A DNA stretch of 64,000 nucleotides, taken from Bradyrhizobium embrapense. GTDB taxonomy: Bacteria; Pseudomonadota; Alphaproteobacteria; Rhizobiales; Xanthobacteraceae. Positions 16,210 to 27,226 of the stretch are shown here, in pieces; position 1 is the first letter of the stretch; each line of letters begins with the position of its first letter. The stretch is taken from positions 434,001 through 498,000 of the forward strand of contig NZ_LFIP02000001.1 in assembly GCF_001189235.2 (NCBI RefSeq). Reading direction: 5' to 3'. A program made the position numbers and the translations under genes. The notes under the pieces are model-generated. The model did no database searches. It saw only the letters and a list, made by a program, of their open reading frames with translations, and had not been told where the DNA came from.

Positions 16210-16767
16210 GTGTCTGGGTTGCGTATCGAGGGCTTCGTCATCGTCTCCGCCGATGGCCGGCTGGCGAACGCGCGGAATGTGATGCCCGACGACCTCAAGA
16301 TCGAGGGCGACAAGCGGTTCTTCACCGCCGCCCTCGACCGTGCCGATCTCGTCGTGCATGGCCGCCACTCCCAGGAAGAGCAGCCGAACGCGCCGAAACG
16401 GCGCCGCCTGATCCTGACCGGCAAGGTCGCGGCGATCGCACCCGACCCGGACAATCCGAAGGCGCTGCTGTGGAATCCCGCCGGCTGCCCGTTCGAGACC
16501 GCGAGCCGCGAGGCCGGCGTGAGCTCGGGCATGGTCGCGATCATCGGCGGTCCCGCCGTGTTCGGCATGTTCATGGACCGCTACGACACATTCTGGCTCT
16601 CGGTCGCGCCGAAGGTGCGTATCCCTGACGGCGAGCCGTGCTTTCCCGGCGTCCCTGCCCGCACCCCGCAGCAGGTGCTAGCGGCGCACGGCCTTCACGC
16701 CGGCACGCCGCAGCTGATCGATGCGGAGCACGATGTCAGCGTGACGCCGTGGCGGCGCGCGGATTAA
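16210..16767 (+). CDS. RibD/dihydrofolate-reductase-like protein
   Basis: About 185 residues with the RibD C-terminal / DHFR-like fold outline: LRIEGFVIVSADGRLANARN at the start, ALDRADLVVHGRHSQ, RRRLILTGKV, and MVAIIGGPAVFGMFMDRYDTFWLS in outline. The IIGGPAVF segment resembles the nucleotide-binding loop of this family. Start is uncertain: GTG at 16210 is the first codon that fits, but no good ribosome site is visible, and the frame is open far upstream through the deacetylase gene as a shadow. The gene begins 20 bp after the deacetylase stop. Substrate unknown. Confidence 0.75.
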   Translation: MSGLRIEGFVIVSADGRLANARNVMPDDLKIEGDKRFFTAALDRADLVVHGRHSQEEQPNAPKRRRLILTGKVAAIAPDPDNPKALLWNPAGCPFETASREAGVSSGMVAIIGGPAVFGMFMDRYDTFWLSVAPKVRIPDGEPCFPGVPARTPQQVLAAHGLHAGTPQLIDAEHDVSVTPWRRAD

Positions 16768-17292
16768 CGGAGGGCACGACCCTCGTCGCTCTCGCCACGT
16801 CAATCGACCGAAACCCGTCAATTGCCTGAAACTGGTACCGCCGCCGGCCAGCGAAAAGCCGGCTCGCACAATATGCCAAGAGCCAGCAATCGGCCCCGAC
16901 GGCGGTCCCAAACCAGCGGCTTGTTCCGTCTCTCGAGGAAACCAGAGCGCAGGCCTGCGTCGGTGTCCGACGCGCGCCGAGCTATAACCGGCATGGGATG
17001 AATATCGTCAATACAAGCTGATGCTCGCGAAACGCCAGATCAATAGACTGAGACAAAAACGCAAACTGGGGTATCGCGACGGACGAGCGATCGCCCCTGC
17101 CGCGCGGCCATGATCTTGATGGAACATGACGAGGGTCGCGCCAAACGGCCCGCCGGCGACTTTCCGTTCCGACAGCGGCGACCTATACCCGGGTCTTCAG
17201 AGACGATTCATCAAGGGAATGGCACGACCTGCGGCCTATCCCCCGAGCCGGATGCGAAATCGAATTCCCGAGAAGACTGGGCTCCTGCCACA
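16768..17292. other. Intergenic region upstream of the AraC-type gene
   Basis: About 525 bp with no convincing coding region. It begins with a weak 5-bp hairpin (GAGGG/CCCTC at 16770-16784) after the RibD-like gene and includes an A/T-richer stretch at about 16980-17060 that probably carries the AraC-type promoter. An in-frame ATG at 17110 could extend the AraC-type protein by 61 residues, but that extension looks non-conserved. Confidence 0.5.
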
Positions 17293-18411
17293 ATGACCGA
17301 CGACCCCACCACGACCGGCGAGCGGCCAACGGCCGAAGCAGCCGGCGATGCTGCCTCCGTGTCGTCCCTGCTACCGACCTTCGGTTTTGCCGCCGCACGG
17401 ATGGGTCCGGATGAAAACATCGCAGCCTGGCAGGAAGCAGTCGCCACGCTGTTCGACGTCGACGAACTGGCGCGCGGCGAACCTGCACCATTCTCGGCGG
17501 ATCTCTGTTCCTATGCGATGGGACCCCTGCTGATAGGGTTCAGTCGCGCCAGCGGCCAGCGCTTCCTGCGCACCGCCGCGACGGTGGCGCGGTCCGGTGT
17601 CGATCACATCATCCTGCAGCTCTATCTGAAGGGCGGCTTCGACGGCGTTGCCGGCGCAATGCCGGTCCGCGTGCGCGCCGGCGACATCTGTGCGTTCGAC
17701 CTCGCCCAGACGCTGGAGACCAGAGCGACCGCTTTCGAGAACGTGACCCTCGTCGTGCCGCGGCCGATGTTCGCGGCCCACATCGTGCAGGTCGATGCCC
17801 TGCACGGCCTCGTGCTACCGGCGAGCAGCGCAGTCGGACGCCTGCTGGCCGGGCATCTCACGGCCTTGTTCGAGTTCGCGCCGCGCATGACATTCGAGGA
17901 ATACCCATCGGTGGTCGAAGGCACGATCTCACTGCTCTCAGCTTGCCTCAGGGGCCAGCTCGAGCGGGGCGATGCCGACCGTGGCGTCACCGCGAATGCA
18001 TCGCTGATGCGGATCAGGCAGCATATCGAGGCGAAGCTCGGTGACGAACAGCTCTCGGTCGCGTCGCTCGCGGTCCATTTCGGCCTGTCCCGGGCCTCGC
18101 TCTACCGGCTGTTCGCGCCGGTGGGAGGCATCGCCGAATACATCCGCAGCCGACGTTTGCATCGGGCACTTTTCGACCTTGCGGGGTCGGACGGACACAA
18201 CCTGAGGATCAGCGAAGTCGCAAGGCGCTGGCACCTCGGCACCGACGCGCATTTCACCCGCTCGTTCAAGACCGCCTACGGCATCACGCCCCGCGCAGCG
18301 CGTGCGGCCGCGTTGCTCGGCACCCGCATCGACCGAACAGCGGCCGATGCCGACAGCGCGACGATCTCGAGGTGGATGCGGGAAATCGCCCCGCCCCGCA
18401 TCGCGGACTGA
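17293..18411 (+). CDS. AraC family transcriptional regulator
   Basis: About 372 residues. The N-terminal two thirds resemble the AraC_binding_2-type sensor domain (GVDHIILQLYLKGGFDG, GDICAFDLAQTLETRATAF). The C-terminal AraC double helix-turn-helix spans about 240-345: LSVASLAVHFGLSRASLYRLF is helix-turn-helix 1 in outline and ISEVARRWHLGTDAHFTRSF helix-turn-helix 2, followed by TAYGITPRAARA. The gene is not divergent from an obvious target, so its regulon is unknown. The ATG at 17293 is chosen because the preceding in-frame 61 codons lack family character. Confidence 0.88.
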   Translation: MTDDPTTTGERPTAEAAGDAASVSSLLPTFGFAAARMGPDENIAAWQEAVATLFDVDELARGEPAPFSADLCSYAMGPLLIGFSRASGQRFLRTAATVARSGVDHIILQLYLKGGFDGVAGAMPVRVRAGDICAFDLAQTLETRATAFENVTLVVPRPMFAAHIVQVDALHGLVLPASSAVGRLLAGHLTALFEFAPRMTFEEYPSVVEGTISLLSACLRGQLERGDADRGVTANASLMRIRQHIEAKLGDEQLSVASLAVHFGLSRASLYRLFAPVGGIAEYIRSRRLHRALFDLAGSDGHNLRISEVARRWHLGTDAHFTRSFKTAYGITPRAARAAALLGTRIDRTAADADSATISRWMREIAPPRIAD

Positions 18412-18455
18412 TTGCCGACCGCTCTCCCGGCCTGCCTGACCAGTGCTCCGGCGCG

Positions 18456-18908
18456 CTACACGTCCCCATACGCCGGGTCGTCGCGGCGTGGGCCGCGGCC
18501 GTAGCCGGCGATGATGAACAGCGCGCCGATCAGCGACAGGTTCTTCAGCGCGTCGATCAGGGTCTTGGCGTTGTCGGGCGCCGGCTGATTCCAGAAATCA
18601 TGGAAATAGAAGGTTGTGAAGCACACGAAGATGATCAGCAGGATCGCGAAGAATCTTGCCAGTACGTTCACCGCGATCATCAGCCCCGCGATGATCTCGA
18701 AGCCACCGATCGTGATCGCCAGCAGCTGCATGAACGGCATCCCGACGAAGGTCTCGATCTGCTGCGTATAGGGCGCGACGATGGCGGGGATCGTCACCTT
18801 GGCCGTGAGGAGATCCGCCGTTGCCTGGATGCCGAACAGCTTGCTCGCCCCCGAATAGAGGAACAGCACGGCGAACAGAATCCGTCCGAAGGTGATGAAC
18901 GCTGGCAT
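18456..18908 (-). CDS. DoxX family membrane protein
   Basis: 150 residues with four predicted membrane helices, starting MPAFITFGRILFAVLFLYSG and continuing ASKLFGI, the typical DoxX opening. Helices fall at about 8-24, 52-72, 77-97 and 125-143. DoxX proteins are inner-membrane proteins of loosely defined redox or thiol-related function. It is a single gene between the AraC-type gene and the malic enzyme gene. Function cannot be refined. Confidence 0.88.
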   Translation of the reverse strand: MPAFITFGRILFAVLFLYSGASKLFGIQATADLLTAKVTIPAIVAPYTQQIETFVGMPFMQLLAITIGGFEIIAGLMIAVNVLARFFAILLIIFVCFTTFYFHDFWNQPAPDNAKTLIDALKNLSLIGALFIIAGYGRGPRRDDPAYGDV

Positions 18909-19009
18909 GGGTCGGCCTCACTGGATGGCAGAAATCGGACGAAGCAGGCGGGGCGAGTATGGCCGCCCCGCCTGCTTCGATCAAATCGAATCCGTCCGAC
19001 GTCGCTGGT

Positions 19010-21319
19010 TCACCCGAACAGCGTCGGCTGCGCGCGACCGGCGCGCTCCTGGGCCTCGACCGCGGCAACCGCGGTCATGTTGAGGATACCGCGCGCCGTG
19101 ACGCCGGGCGTGAGGATGTGCGCCGGGCGCGCCGGACCGATCAGGATCGGCCCCACCGGCAACGCGTTGGCCAGCGACTTGATCATCTGATAGGCGATGT
19201 TGGCGGCGTCGAGGTTCGGCATGATCAGGATGTTGGCCTCGCCTTCCAGCCGCGATTGCGGCAGGACGAGCTTGCGCGCAACCGCCGACAGCGCGGTGTC
19301 GCCCTGCATTTCGCCGTCGGCCTCGAGCTCCGGATGCTTGTCCTTCAACAGCTGGGTGGCCCGCCGCATCTTGCGCGAGGACTCCGTATCATAGCTGCCG
19401 AAGTCGGAATGTGACACGAAGGCGACCTTCGGCTTGAAAGCGAAGCGCTGGACATGGATCGCCGCGAGCGACGCCACTTCGGCGAGTTCCTCCGCACTCG
19501 GGTTCGGCCGCACCTGGGTGTCGGCGAGGAAATGGGCGCCGGTGGAGGTGATCATCAGCGCCAGCGCGGCATAGTCGCTGACCCCCGGCAGGAAGCCGAT
19601 GATCTCGCGGACATGGCGCAGATGGCTCATATAGCGGCCTTCGACGCCGCACAGCATCGCGTCGGCTTCGCCGCGCGAGACCGCCAGCGCCGCGATCACC
19701 GTGTTGTTGGTGCGGACCACCGTTCGCGCGGCCTCGGGCGTCACGCCGCGACGGCCGGCGACGTCGATATAGGACTGCACGTAGGAGCGGTAGCGCGGAT
19801 CGTCCTCGGGATTGATCAGGTCGAAATCGCGGCCGGCCTTGATCGACAGGCCGAAGCGCTTGATCCTGGTTTCGACCACCGACGGGCGGCCGACCAGGAT
19901 CGGCCGCGCCAGCTTTTCCTCGAGCACCACCTGAGTCGCGCGCAGCACGCGCTCGTCCTCGCCTTCGGCGTAGATCACGCGGACCGGCTGGGTCTTCGCC
20001 TTGGCAAACACCGGCTTCATGGTGAGGCCGGAGCGGAACGCGAATCGTTCGAGGCTGGCGGCATATTCGTCGAAGTTGGCGATCGGCCGGGTCGCGACGC
20101 CGGACTCGATCGCGGCCCTGGCGACGGCCGGTGCGATGCGCAGGATCAGGCGCGGATCGAACGGGCTCGGGATCAATGACCCCGGGCCGAAGCCCTGCGT
20201 CTCGCCGCTCTCGAAACCGTGGGCCACCGCATCCGACGGCGGATCGCGCGCGAGCTGCGCGATCGCATCGACCGCGGCATGCTTCATCGCCTCGTTGATC
20301 GCGGTGGCGCCGACATCGAGCGCGCCGCGGAAGATGAAGGGAAAGCACAGCACGTTGTTGACCTGGTTCGGATAGTCCGACCGGCCGGTGCAGATCATCG
20401 CGTCGGGACGCGCCGCGCGCGCCTCTTCCGGCATGATCTCCGGCACCGGATTGGCAAGCGCCATCACCAGCGGCTTGTCGGCCATCTGCTTGACCATTTC
20501 AGCCTTCAGCACGCCCGGCGCGGACAGCCCGATGAAGATGTCCGCGCCCGGAACGACGTCGGCCAGCACGCGCGCGTCGGTCTTCTGGGTATAGACCGCC
20601 TTCCAGCGGTCCATCGTGGTGTTGCGGCCCTCATAGACCACACCGTCGATGTCGCAGACAAAGATGTTCTTGCGCTGCGCCCCCATCGAAACCAGGAGAT
20701 TGAGCGTCGCGATCGCGGCCGCGCCAGCGCCGGAGCAGACGATCTTCACGTCGGACAGTTGCTTGCCGTTCAGCAGCAGCCCGTTGACGATCGCGGCCGC
20801 GACGATGATGGCGGTGCCATGCTGGTCGTCGTGGAACACCGGGATCTTCATCCGCTCCTTGAGCTGGGTCTCGATCTCGAAGCACTCCGGCCCGCGGATG
20901 TCCTCCAGATTGATGCCGCCGAAGGTCGGCTCCAGTGCCGCGACGGTCTCCACCACGCGCTCGATCGTGTCGGCGTTGATCTCGATGTCGAATACGTCGA
21001 TGCCGGCGAATTTCTTGAACAGCACCGCCTTGCCTTCCATGACGGGCTTGGAGGCCAGCGGGCCGATATTGCCGAGCCCGAGCACGGCCGTGCCGTTCGA
21101 GACCACCGCCACCAGATTGGCGCGGGCGGTCAGCGTCGCCGCCTCGGCCGGATTATTGGCGATCTCGGTGCAGGCGGCGGCGACGCCCGGCGAATAGGCC
21201 AGCGCCAGGTCGCGCTGGTTGGCAAGCGGCTTGATCGCCTGGATCTCGAGCTTGCCCGGTCGCGGCAGCCGGTGATAGGCGAGCGCGGCGTTATGGAGTT
21301 CTTCAGACGATGACGACAT
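19010..21319 (-). CDS. maeB: NADP-dependent malic enzyme, MaeB type
   Basis: 769 residues: malic enzyme fused to a phosphotransacetylase-like domain, the usual rhizobial MaeB layout. The N-terminal part has [13 protein letters not shown] and [39 protein letters not shown] is the catalytic metal-binding segment; [19 protein letters not shown] is the Rossmann nucleotide site. The PTA-like domain spans about 430-760 and is regulatory, not catalytic, in studied relatives. The enzyme decarboxylates malate to pyruvate and makes NADPH. GGGGAG precedes the ATG. It is transcribed alone. Confidence 0.95.
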   Translation of the reverse strand: MSSSSEELHNAALAYHRLPRPGKLEIQAIKPLANQRDLALAYSPGVAAACTEIANNPAEAATLTARANLVAVVSNGTAVLGLGNIGPLASKPVMEGKAVLFKKFAGIDVFDIEINADTIERVVETVAALEPTFGGINLEDIRGPECFEIETQLKERMKIPVFHDDQHGTAIIVAAAIVNGLLLNGKQLSDVKIVCSGAGAAAIATLNLLVSMGAQRKNIFVCDIDGVVYEGRNTTMDRWKAVYTQKTDARVLADVVPGADIFIGLSAPGVLKAEMVKQMADKPLVMALANPVPEIMPEEARAARPDAMICTGRSDYPNQVNNVLCFPFIFRGALDVGATAINEAMKHAAVDAIAQLARDPPSDAVAHGFESGETQGFGPGSLIPSPFDPRLILRIAPAVARAAIESGVATRPIANFDEYAASLERFAFRSGLTMKPVFAKAKTQPVRVIYAEGEDERVLRATQVVLEEKLARPILVGRPSVVETRIKRFGLSIKAGRDFDLINPEDDPRYRSYVQSYIDVAGRRGVTPEAARTVVRTNNTVIAALAVSRGEADAMLCGVEGRYMSHLRHVREIIGFLPGVSDYAALALMITSTGAHFLADTQVRPNPSAEELAEVASLAAIHVQRFAFKPKVAFVSHSDFGSYDTESSRKMRRATQLLKDKHPELEADGEMQGDTALSAVARKLVLPQSRLEGEANILIMPNLDAANIAYQMIKSLANALPVGPILIGPARPAHILTPGVTARGILNMTAVAAVEAQERAGRAQPTLFG

Positions 21320-21542
21320 GCGTGCTCCCCGCGTTTCCGGCCCAAATTTCTTGTTTCTGTGCTAATCCAGGCAAAAGTCAGTTGTCCGGTAAATCGAGCC
21401 GGATGTGAAGCATGTCCCGCCGCTTGGATGCAACATCGGATACTGTCCTCGTCAACAGGCCCGGGCGGGCCCCTTCATCGATGCTGCACCTTCCGACCGC
21501 CGATTGGCAATTTTTTTTCCTCGATGATCCGGAGTTGACCGA

Positions 21543-23558
21543 ATGAAGAAAATTCTGCTCGGCCTGGTCGCCGTCGCAGTCCTCGCGGCCGGCGGCTATT
21601 TCGGTCTCGACTTCTATGCCCAGCGCCGGGTCACCCGCGACGTCGAGGCCGCCTTCGAGCAGGTCCGCGCCAACGGCGCCAAGGCGAGCCACGGCAAGAT
21701 CGCGTTAGACACCAGGAGCCGCACCCTGACGATTTCGGACATTGCCACCGAGTCGGGGACGCAGCCCCCGATCAACGTCAGGATTGCCAGCCTCACCTTG
21801 ACGGGCCTCGGTCAACTCGACGCGGGCCGGATCTCCGCCGACAATATCGCATTCAATGACGTCGAGATCGGCGCGACGGGACCGACGGCGACCATCGCCA
21901 TCCTGACCTACAAGGCGCCGCAGATCACGGTGAAGGACTATTCCGGTCCCGCCTCCCTGCCGCAGCTGCCGGCCTCATCGTCGCTCATCGAGCTGTACCG
22001 GTTTGCATTCGCCCAGGTCGCGAGCATCAACGCCTCGTTGGTGACCATCCCCACATTGAGCGGAACGATGACCTTCAGCGCCGCGGCACACGCGGGCGAC
22101 GGCGCCGGCGGCACGTTCGACTATTCGGGCCTTGTGATCGAAAATCTGAAGGACGGAAAGATCGCGTCCAGCAAGACCGACAAGGTTGCGTTCAGGATCA
22201 ATACGCAGCCGCAGGCGGGCAAGCCGGTCAGGATGACCGGCGAGCTCGCCAATATCGCCACGACCGACATCGACGTCGCTGCGATGGCGGCGATGTTTGA
22301 TCCGGCCAAGGCCAACGACGACCGGGACTATCGGGTTCAGGGCCGTGTTTCGGTCGGTCCCTATGTCATATCGGCCAAAGCTGATGGCGTCGCTGCCATG
22401 CCTGGCCTGAACATGCGGATCGAGGGCGTCACCGTCGACGACGTCAAGATCAACCCGTCGCGGATGCAACTGCCGGCGCTGTTGGCGATGATCCCGCCGC
22501 AGGGCAGCGCACCGCCGAGTCCGGCACAGGCGCGCGAGGTGCTGGAAAAGGTCGCGCGCCTCTATTCGGGCGCAGGAATCGGCAATGCCGAAATCCGCGG
22601 TCTTTCGGTTGAAACCCCGGAGGGTCCATTCAAGCTGTCCTCGGTGCGCTTCAATCTCGAGCATGGCAAGATCGGCGAGCTTGCGATCGAAGGGCTCGAT
22701 GCGCGTGCGCCGAACGGCCCTCTCAAGGTCGGACGCTTCGCGCTGAAATCGCTCGACCTCGCGAGCCTCATGCGGCTGTCGGCGCAGTTCGCCGCGCAGA
22801 AGCCGTCGCCTGAACAGGCGCTCGCGCTGTTGCCGCTGATCGAGGGTGTCGAAGTTAAGGGCGTCACGTCGCCCTACAAGGCGACCGGCAAGCCCGTCAA
22901 CATCGACGTCCTCAGTCTCGACTGGGGTCAGTTCGTCGGATCGATCCCGAGCAAGCTTCGGCTGGTCGCGAAGATGGCGGCGCCGCTGGATGCGGCCGAT
23001 CCGCAGCAACAGGTGCTCGCCGCCGCCGGAATCGACCGGATGGCCGTCGATGCCGATCTCGGCGCGGTCTGGACCGAGGCGTCCCGCTCGTTCGCGCTCG
23101 AGCCGGTCAAGCTCGACATGGCCGGACTGTTGAATGCGTCGGCGAAGGTCGCGCTCGCCAACGTGCCGCGCGAGGCATTCTCGGCCAACGCCGCGGAAGC
23201 GATGGGCGCGGCCGCACAGATCGAGGCCGGCGCGATCGAGCTCGCGGTCCACGACCTCGGCGCCATCGACCTTGCCATCGCCCAGTATGCGCGCTCCCAG
23301 AATGTCAGCCGCGACGAGGCGCGCAATGCCGTCCTCGACGGCATCAAGGCGCAGGGCGAAGCGATGAGCGGAGGCAGTGCCGATGTCACGGCGCTCGTCA
23401 CCGCCATCAGCCAGTTCATCGAGACGCCGGGGCAGACGCTGGTGATCAAGCTGACGCCACGCGCAAAGGCGCCGGCGCTTCAGCTGATGCAATTGCTCAA
23501 GACCGATCCGCCATCGGCGCTGGCGCAATTCAAGATCGAGGCCTCGACGGGGTTGTGA
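21543..23558 (+). CDS. Large exported hypothetical protein, 671 aa
   Basis: 671 residues starting MKKILLGLVAVAVLAAGGYFGLDFYAQRR-like, a membrane anchor or uncleaved signal (about 3-25). The remainder is rich in beta-strand patterns with repeated units such as LTISDIATESG, ITVKDYSGPA and VKGVTSPYKATGK, recalling AsmA-like or DUF945-like periplasmic proteins, though I cannot assign either. Such proteins often bridge the envelope and move lipids. The gene is alone between maeB and aspS, with GGAGTTGACCG before the ATG. Function unknown. Confidence 0.75.
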   Translation: MKKILLGLVAVAVLAAGGYFGLDFYAQRRVTRDVEAAFEQVRANGAKASHGKIALDTRSRTLTISDIATESGTQPPINVRIASLTLTGLGQLDAGRISADNIAFNDVEIGATGPTATIAILTYKAPQITVKDYSGPASLPQLPASSSLIELYRFAFAQVASINASLVTIPTLSGTMTFSAAAHAGDGAGGTFDYSGLVIENLKDGKIASSKTDKVAFRINTQPQAGKPVRMTGELANIATTDIDVAAMAAMFDPAKANDDRDYRVQGRVSVGPYVISAKADGVAAMPGLNMRIEGVTVDDVKINPSRMQLPALLAMIPPQGSAPPSPAQAREVLEKVARLYSGAGIGNAEIRGLSVETPEGPFKLSSVRFNLEHGKIGELAIEGLDARAPNGPLKVGRFALKSLDLASLMRLSAQFAAQKPSPEQALALLPLIEGVEVKGVTSPYKATGKPVNIDVLSLDWGQFVGSIPSKLRLVAKMAAPLDAADPQQQVLAAAGIDRMAVDADLGAVWTEASRSFALEPVKLDMAGLLNASAKVALANVPREAFSANAAEAMGAAAQIEAGAIELAVHDLGAIDLAIAQYARSQNVSRDEARNAVLDGIKAQGEAMSGGSADVTALVTAISQFIETPGQTLVIKLTPRAKAPALQLMQLLKTDPPSALAQFKIEASTGL

Positions 23559-23573
23559 TCACACTTCCCCTTC

Positions 23574-23662
23574 CGTAGCGCGGATGAAGCGGAGCGCAAT
23601 CCGGGGCAGTATCTCCATCGGAAAGGCCGCCCCGGATTTCGCTGCGCTTCATCCGGGCTACG
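23574..23662. repeat. Dispersed palindromic repeat, GGATGAAGCG type
   Basis: Arms CGTAGCGCGGATGAAGCG...AATCCGGGG and CCCCGGATTTCG...CTTCATCCGGGCTACG are inverse complements with a few mismatches, around a 23-bp centre. This is a third family of extragenic palindromes in the window, placed between convergent genes. Confidence 0.88.
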
Positions 23663-23678
23663 CACCTCTCCTTCCAAC

Positions 23679-25454
23679 CTATCCCTTCGCCGGCAGGTTG
23701 GTGCGGATGTGCAGCTCCTTGAGCTGCTTGGGCGTCGGTTCCGACGGCGCGCCCATCAAGAGGTCCATGGCCTGCTGGTTCATCGGGAACAGCGAGATCT
23801 CGCGCAGATTGTTGGTGCCGCAGAGCAGCATCACGATGCGGTCGAGACCGGCCGCCATGCCGCCATGCGGCGGGGCGCCGTACTGGAACGCACGGTACAT
23901 GCCACCGAAGCGGTCGATGACCTCCTGCTCGCCATAGCCCGCGATCTCGAACGCCTTCACCATCGCTTCCGGCTTGTGGTTGCGGATGCCGCCGGAGGCG
24001 ATCTCGTAGCCGTTGCAGGCGATGTCGTACTGGAACGCCTTGATCGTCAGCGGGTCCTGCGTCTTCAGCGCGTCGAGGCCGCCCTGCGGCATCGAGAACG
24101 GGTTGTGCGAGAAGTCGACCTTTTTGTTCTCCTCGTCATACTCGTACATCGGGAAGTCGACGATCCAGGCGAGCTCGAACCGGTCCTTGTCGATCAGGTT
24201 CAGCTCCTCGCCGAGTTTTGTCCGTGCAAGGCCCGCGAACTTCCAGAATTTCTCGGGATCGCCGGCGACGAAGAAGGCCGCATCGCCTTCCTTGAGACCG
24301 AGCTGGTCGCGGATCGCGGCCGTGCGCTCTGCTCCGATGTTGTTCGCGAGCGGACCGGCACCCTCGCCGCCCTCGCGCCACATGATGTAGCCGAGACCGG
24401 GCTGGCCTTCGCCCTGCGCCCAGGAGTTCATGCGGTCGCAGAACGCGCGGCTCCCGCCACCGGTGCCAGGGATCGCCCAGACCTGGTTCTTCGGGTCTTC
24501 CAGCATCCGCGCGAACACCTTGAAGCCGGAGCCGCGGAAGTGCTCGGAGACCTCCTGCATCACGATCTTGTTGCGCAGATCGGGCTTGTCGGAGCCGTAT
24601 TTGCGCACGGCTTCCGCGAACGGGATCCGCGGCCAGTTCTTCGTCACCGGCTTGCCCTTGGCAAAATCTTCAAAGACGCCGGTGATCACCGGCTCCATCG
24701 CCGCGAACACGTCGTCCTGGGTGACAAAGCTCATCTCGACGTCGAGCTGATAGAACTCGCCCGGCAGGCGGTCGGCGCGCGGGTCCTCGTCGCGGAAGCA
24801 CGGCGCGATCTGGAAGTAGCGGTCGAAGCCCGACATCATCAGCAGTTGCTTGTACTGCTGCGGCGCCTGCGGCAGCGCGTAGAACTTGCCGGGATGGATG
24901 CGCGACGGCACCAGGAAGTCGCGGGCGCCCTCCGGCGACGACGCCGTCAGGATCGGGGTCTGGAATTCGAAGAAGCCCTGCTCCTTCATCCGCTTGCGCA
25001 TGGAATCGACCACCGCGCCGCGGGTCATGATGTTCTGGTGCAGCTTCTCGCGACGAAGGTCGAGGAAGCGGTACTTGAGCCGGATGTCCTCAGGATATTC
25101 CTGCTCGCCGAACACCGGCAGCGGCAGCTCGGCCGCCGGGCCAAGCACCTCGATCTCCTTGATGTAGATTTCGATCAGGCCGGTCGGCAATTCCGGATTG
25201 TCGGTGCCGGCGGGACGGCGGCGCACCTTGCCGTCGATCCGCACCACCCACTCCGAGCGGAACTTCTCGACTTCGGCGAACGCCGGCGAGTCTGGATCGG
25301 CCACGCACTGGGTGATGCCGTAATGGTCGCGCAGATCGACGAACAGCACGCCGCCATGGTCGCGGACCCGGTGGACCCAGCCTGACAGCCTGGCCGTCTG
25401 GTCGATATCGCTCTCACGGAGCGCGCCGCATGTGTGTGACCGGTAGCGATGCAT
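23679..25454 (-). CDS. aspS: Aspartate-tRNA ligase
   Basis: 591 residues, the usual bacterial length. It charges tRNA-Asp (in most alphaproteobacteria probably also tRNA-Asn, being the non-discriminating type where GatCAB is present). The N-terminal OB domain begins [16 protein letters not shown]; class II motif 2 appears as [15 protein letters not shown] and motif 3 near the end in [18 protein letters not shown]; an inserted GAD domain lies between. The start at 25454 gives the canonical MHRYR N-terminus; the frame is open upstream to 25589 without matching the family. Confidence 0.96.
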   Translation of the reverse strand: MHRYRSHTCGALRESDIDQTARLSGWVHRVRDHGGVLFVDLRDHYGITQCVADPDSPAFAEVEKFRSEWVVRIDGKVRRRPAGTDNPELPTGLIEIYIKEIEVLGPAAELPLPVFGEQEYPEDIRLKYRFLDLRREKLHQNIMTRGAVVDSMRKRMKEQGFFEFQTPILTASSPEGARDFLVPSRIHPGKFYALPQAPQQYKQLLMMSGFDRYFQIAPCFRDEDPRADRLPGEFYQLDVEMSFVTQDDVFAAMEPVITGVFEDFAKGKPVTKNWPRIPFAEAVRKYGSDKPDLRNKIVMQEVSEHFRGSGFKVFARMLEDPKNQVWAIPGTGGGSRAFCDRMNSWAQGEGQPGLGYIMWREGGEGAGPLANNIGAERTAAIRDQLGLKEGDAAFFVAGDPEKFWKFAGLARTKLGEELNLIDKDRFELAWIVDFPMYEYDEENKKVDFSHNPFSMPQGGLDALKTQDPLTIKAFQYDIACNGYEIASGGIRNHKPEAMVKAFEIAGYGEQEVIDRFGGMYRAFQYGAPPHGGMAAGLDRIVMLLCGTNNLREISLFPMNQQAMDLLMGAPSEPTPKQLKELHIRTNLPAKG

Positions 25455-25650
25455 ATTCGTTCCAAAACTGATGTCGGAGGGTCGAATCGCGACAGGGCCA
25501 AAATGCCCTGTCCGAAGTTGCGGAGGGTTTACCCGACGAGGCCGGGTGCGGCAACCAATGGAACGCCCGCTTTTGCCCCGAAACTGCACATTTTGCGGCG
25601 GCCCGGCGCCAATCGTTTGCCTATTCGCCCCGCAGGCCTATCTTCCCGAT

Positions 25651-27123
25651 ATGACCATCCATTTCCCGTTCCAGAACACCTATTCGGCGCTGCCGGCGAA
25701 CTTTTTCGCCCGCGTCGCGCCGACCCCGGTCGCCGCCCCCCGGCTGATCAAGCTGAACCGGCCGCTCGCGGTCCAGCTCGGGTTGGATCCGGACCTGCTG
25801 TCGACGGCCGAGGGCGCCGAAATCCTTGCCGGCAAGCGGCTGCCTGAAGGCGCCGACCCGATCGCCATGGCCTATGCCGGCCACCAGTTCGGGCACTTCG
25901 TGCTCCAGCTCGGCGACGGCCGCGCCATCCTGCTCGGCGAGGTTGTCGACAAGGACGGCGTCCGCCGCGACATCCAGCTCAAGGGATCGGGCCCGACCCC
26001 GTTCTCGCGCCGTGGCGACGGCCGCGCCGCGCTCGGCCCGGTGCTGCGCGAATACATCGTCAGCGAGGCGATGTTCGCGCTGGGCATCCCGACCACGCGC
26101 TCGCTCGCCGCGGTCGTCACCGGCGAGCCGGTGATGCGCGAGACCGCGCTACCGGGTGCAGTCCTGACCCGGGTCGCCTCGAGCCACATCCGCGTCGGCA
26201 CCTTCCAGTTCTTCGCCGCGCGCGGCGACACCGACGGCGTGCGCGCGCTGGCTGACCATGTCATCGCCAGGCACTATCCCGAGCTGAAGGACGCGGCCCA
26301 GCCCTATCACGCGCTGCTCGCCGGCGTGGTCGCGCGGCAGGCCTCGCTGGTCGCGCGCTGGCTGCTGATCGGCTTCATCCACGGCGTGATGAACACCGAC
26401 AACACGTCGATCTCGGGCGAGACCATCGACTACGGCCCATGCGCCTTCCTCGACGCCTACAATCCGGCGCAGGTGTTCTCCTCGATCGACGAGATGGGCC
26501 GCTACGCCTATGCCAACCAGCCGCGCATTGGCTTATGGAATCTGACCCGGCTCGCCGAGTGCCTGCTGCCGCTGTTCGATGCCGAGCAGGAGAAGGCGAT
26601 CGAGCAGGCGCAGACGATCCTCGGCGAATTCCCGGAAAAGTTCACCGCGGCCTATCAGGCCGGGCTGCGCGCCAAGGTCGGCCTGTTCACCGCGCGCGAC
26701 GGCGACGAGGCGCTGATCCAGGACCTGCTCGATGCGATGGCGAAGAATGCGGCCGACTTCACCTTGACGTTCCGCCATCTCGGCGCAGCCGCGTCCGACG
26801 ACGCCGCCGACGTCCGTGCACAATTCACCGATCCCGCAGCGTTCGACGAATGGGCCGTCCGGTGGCGGGCTCGTCTCGCGCTGGAACAGCAGACGCCGGC
26901 CGAGCGCAAGGCCGCGATGGCTGCCGTCAACCCGGCGTTCATCCCGCGCAATCATCGGATCGAGGCGGTGATTGCGGCCGCCGTCAACAGCGACGACTAT
27001 ACCCCGTTCGAGGAGCTGCTGACGGTGCTGGCAAAGCCGTTCGAAGACCAGCCGCAATTCGCGGCCTACGCCGACCCGCCGCTGCCCGAGCAGATGGTGA
27101 CGCAGACGTTCTGCGGGACGTGA
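25651..27123 (+). CDS. selO: Protein adenylyltransferase SelO
   Basis: 490 residues of the SelO/YdiU pseudokinase family, which transfers AMP from ATP to Ser/Thr/Tyr of target proteins and is linked to redox stress. Visible segments are [20 protein letters not shown], the nucleotide-site segment [19 protein letters not shown], and [21 protein letters not shown] with the metal-binding Asn and Asp. The C-terminus ends [10 protein letters not shown]; the late Cys is typical of the family. The ATG at 25651 gives [15 protein letters not shown], the family N-terminus. It is divergent from aspS. Confidence 0.93.
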   Translation: MTIHFPFQNTYSALPANFFARVAPTPVAAPRLIKLNRPLAVQLGLDPDLLSTAEGAEILAGKRLPEGADPIAMAYAGHQFGHFVLQLGDGRAILLGEVVDKDGVRRDIQLKGSGPTPFSRRGDGRAALGPVLREYIVSEAMFALGIPTTRSLAAVVTGEPVMRETALPGAVLTRVASSHIRVGTFQFFAARGDTDGVRALADHVIARHYPELKDAAQPYHALLAGVVARQASLVARWLLIGFIHGVMNTDNTSISGETIDYGPCAFLDAYNPAQVFSSIDEMGRYAYANQPRIGLWNLTRLAECLLPLFDAEQEKAIEQAQTILGEFPEKFTAAYQAGLRAKVGLFTARDGDEALIQDLLDAMAKNAADFTLTFRHLGAAASDDAADVRAQFTDPAAFDEWAVRWRARLALEQQTPAERKAAMAAVNPAFIPRNHRIEAVIAAAVNSDDYTPFEELLTVLAKPFEDQPQFAAYADPPLPEQMVTQTFCGT

Positions 27124-27137
27124 GCCGAAGATTTGCA

Positions 27138-27223
27138 GGTGGGTGGAGCGCAGCGAAACCCATCAATCGCGCCGGCGGAACCGCCGATGATCGGGTTCGC
27201 TTCGCTTCGCTCCATCCATCCTA
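27138..27223. repeat. Dispersed palindromic repeat, GGTGGGTGGAGCGCAGCG type
   Basis: Left arm GGTGGGTGGAGCGCAGCGAA and right arm TTCGCTTCGCTCCATCCATCC are near inverse complements, with a nested inner hairpin (CCGGCGG/CCGCCG). It lies between the convergent selO and quinone oxidoreductase genes. A half copy of a related element appears at 29249-29283. Confidence 0.8.
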
Positions 27224-27226
27224 CTG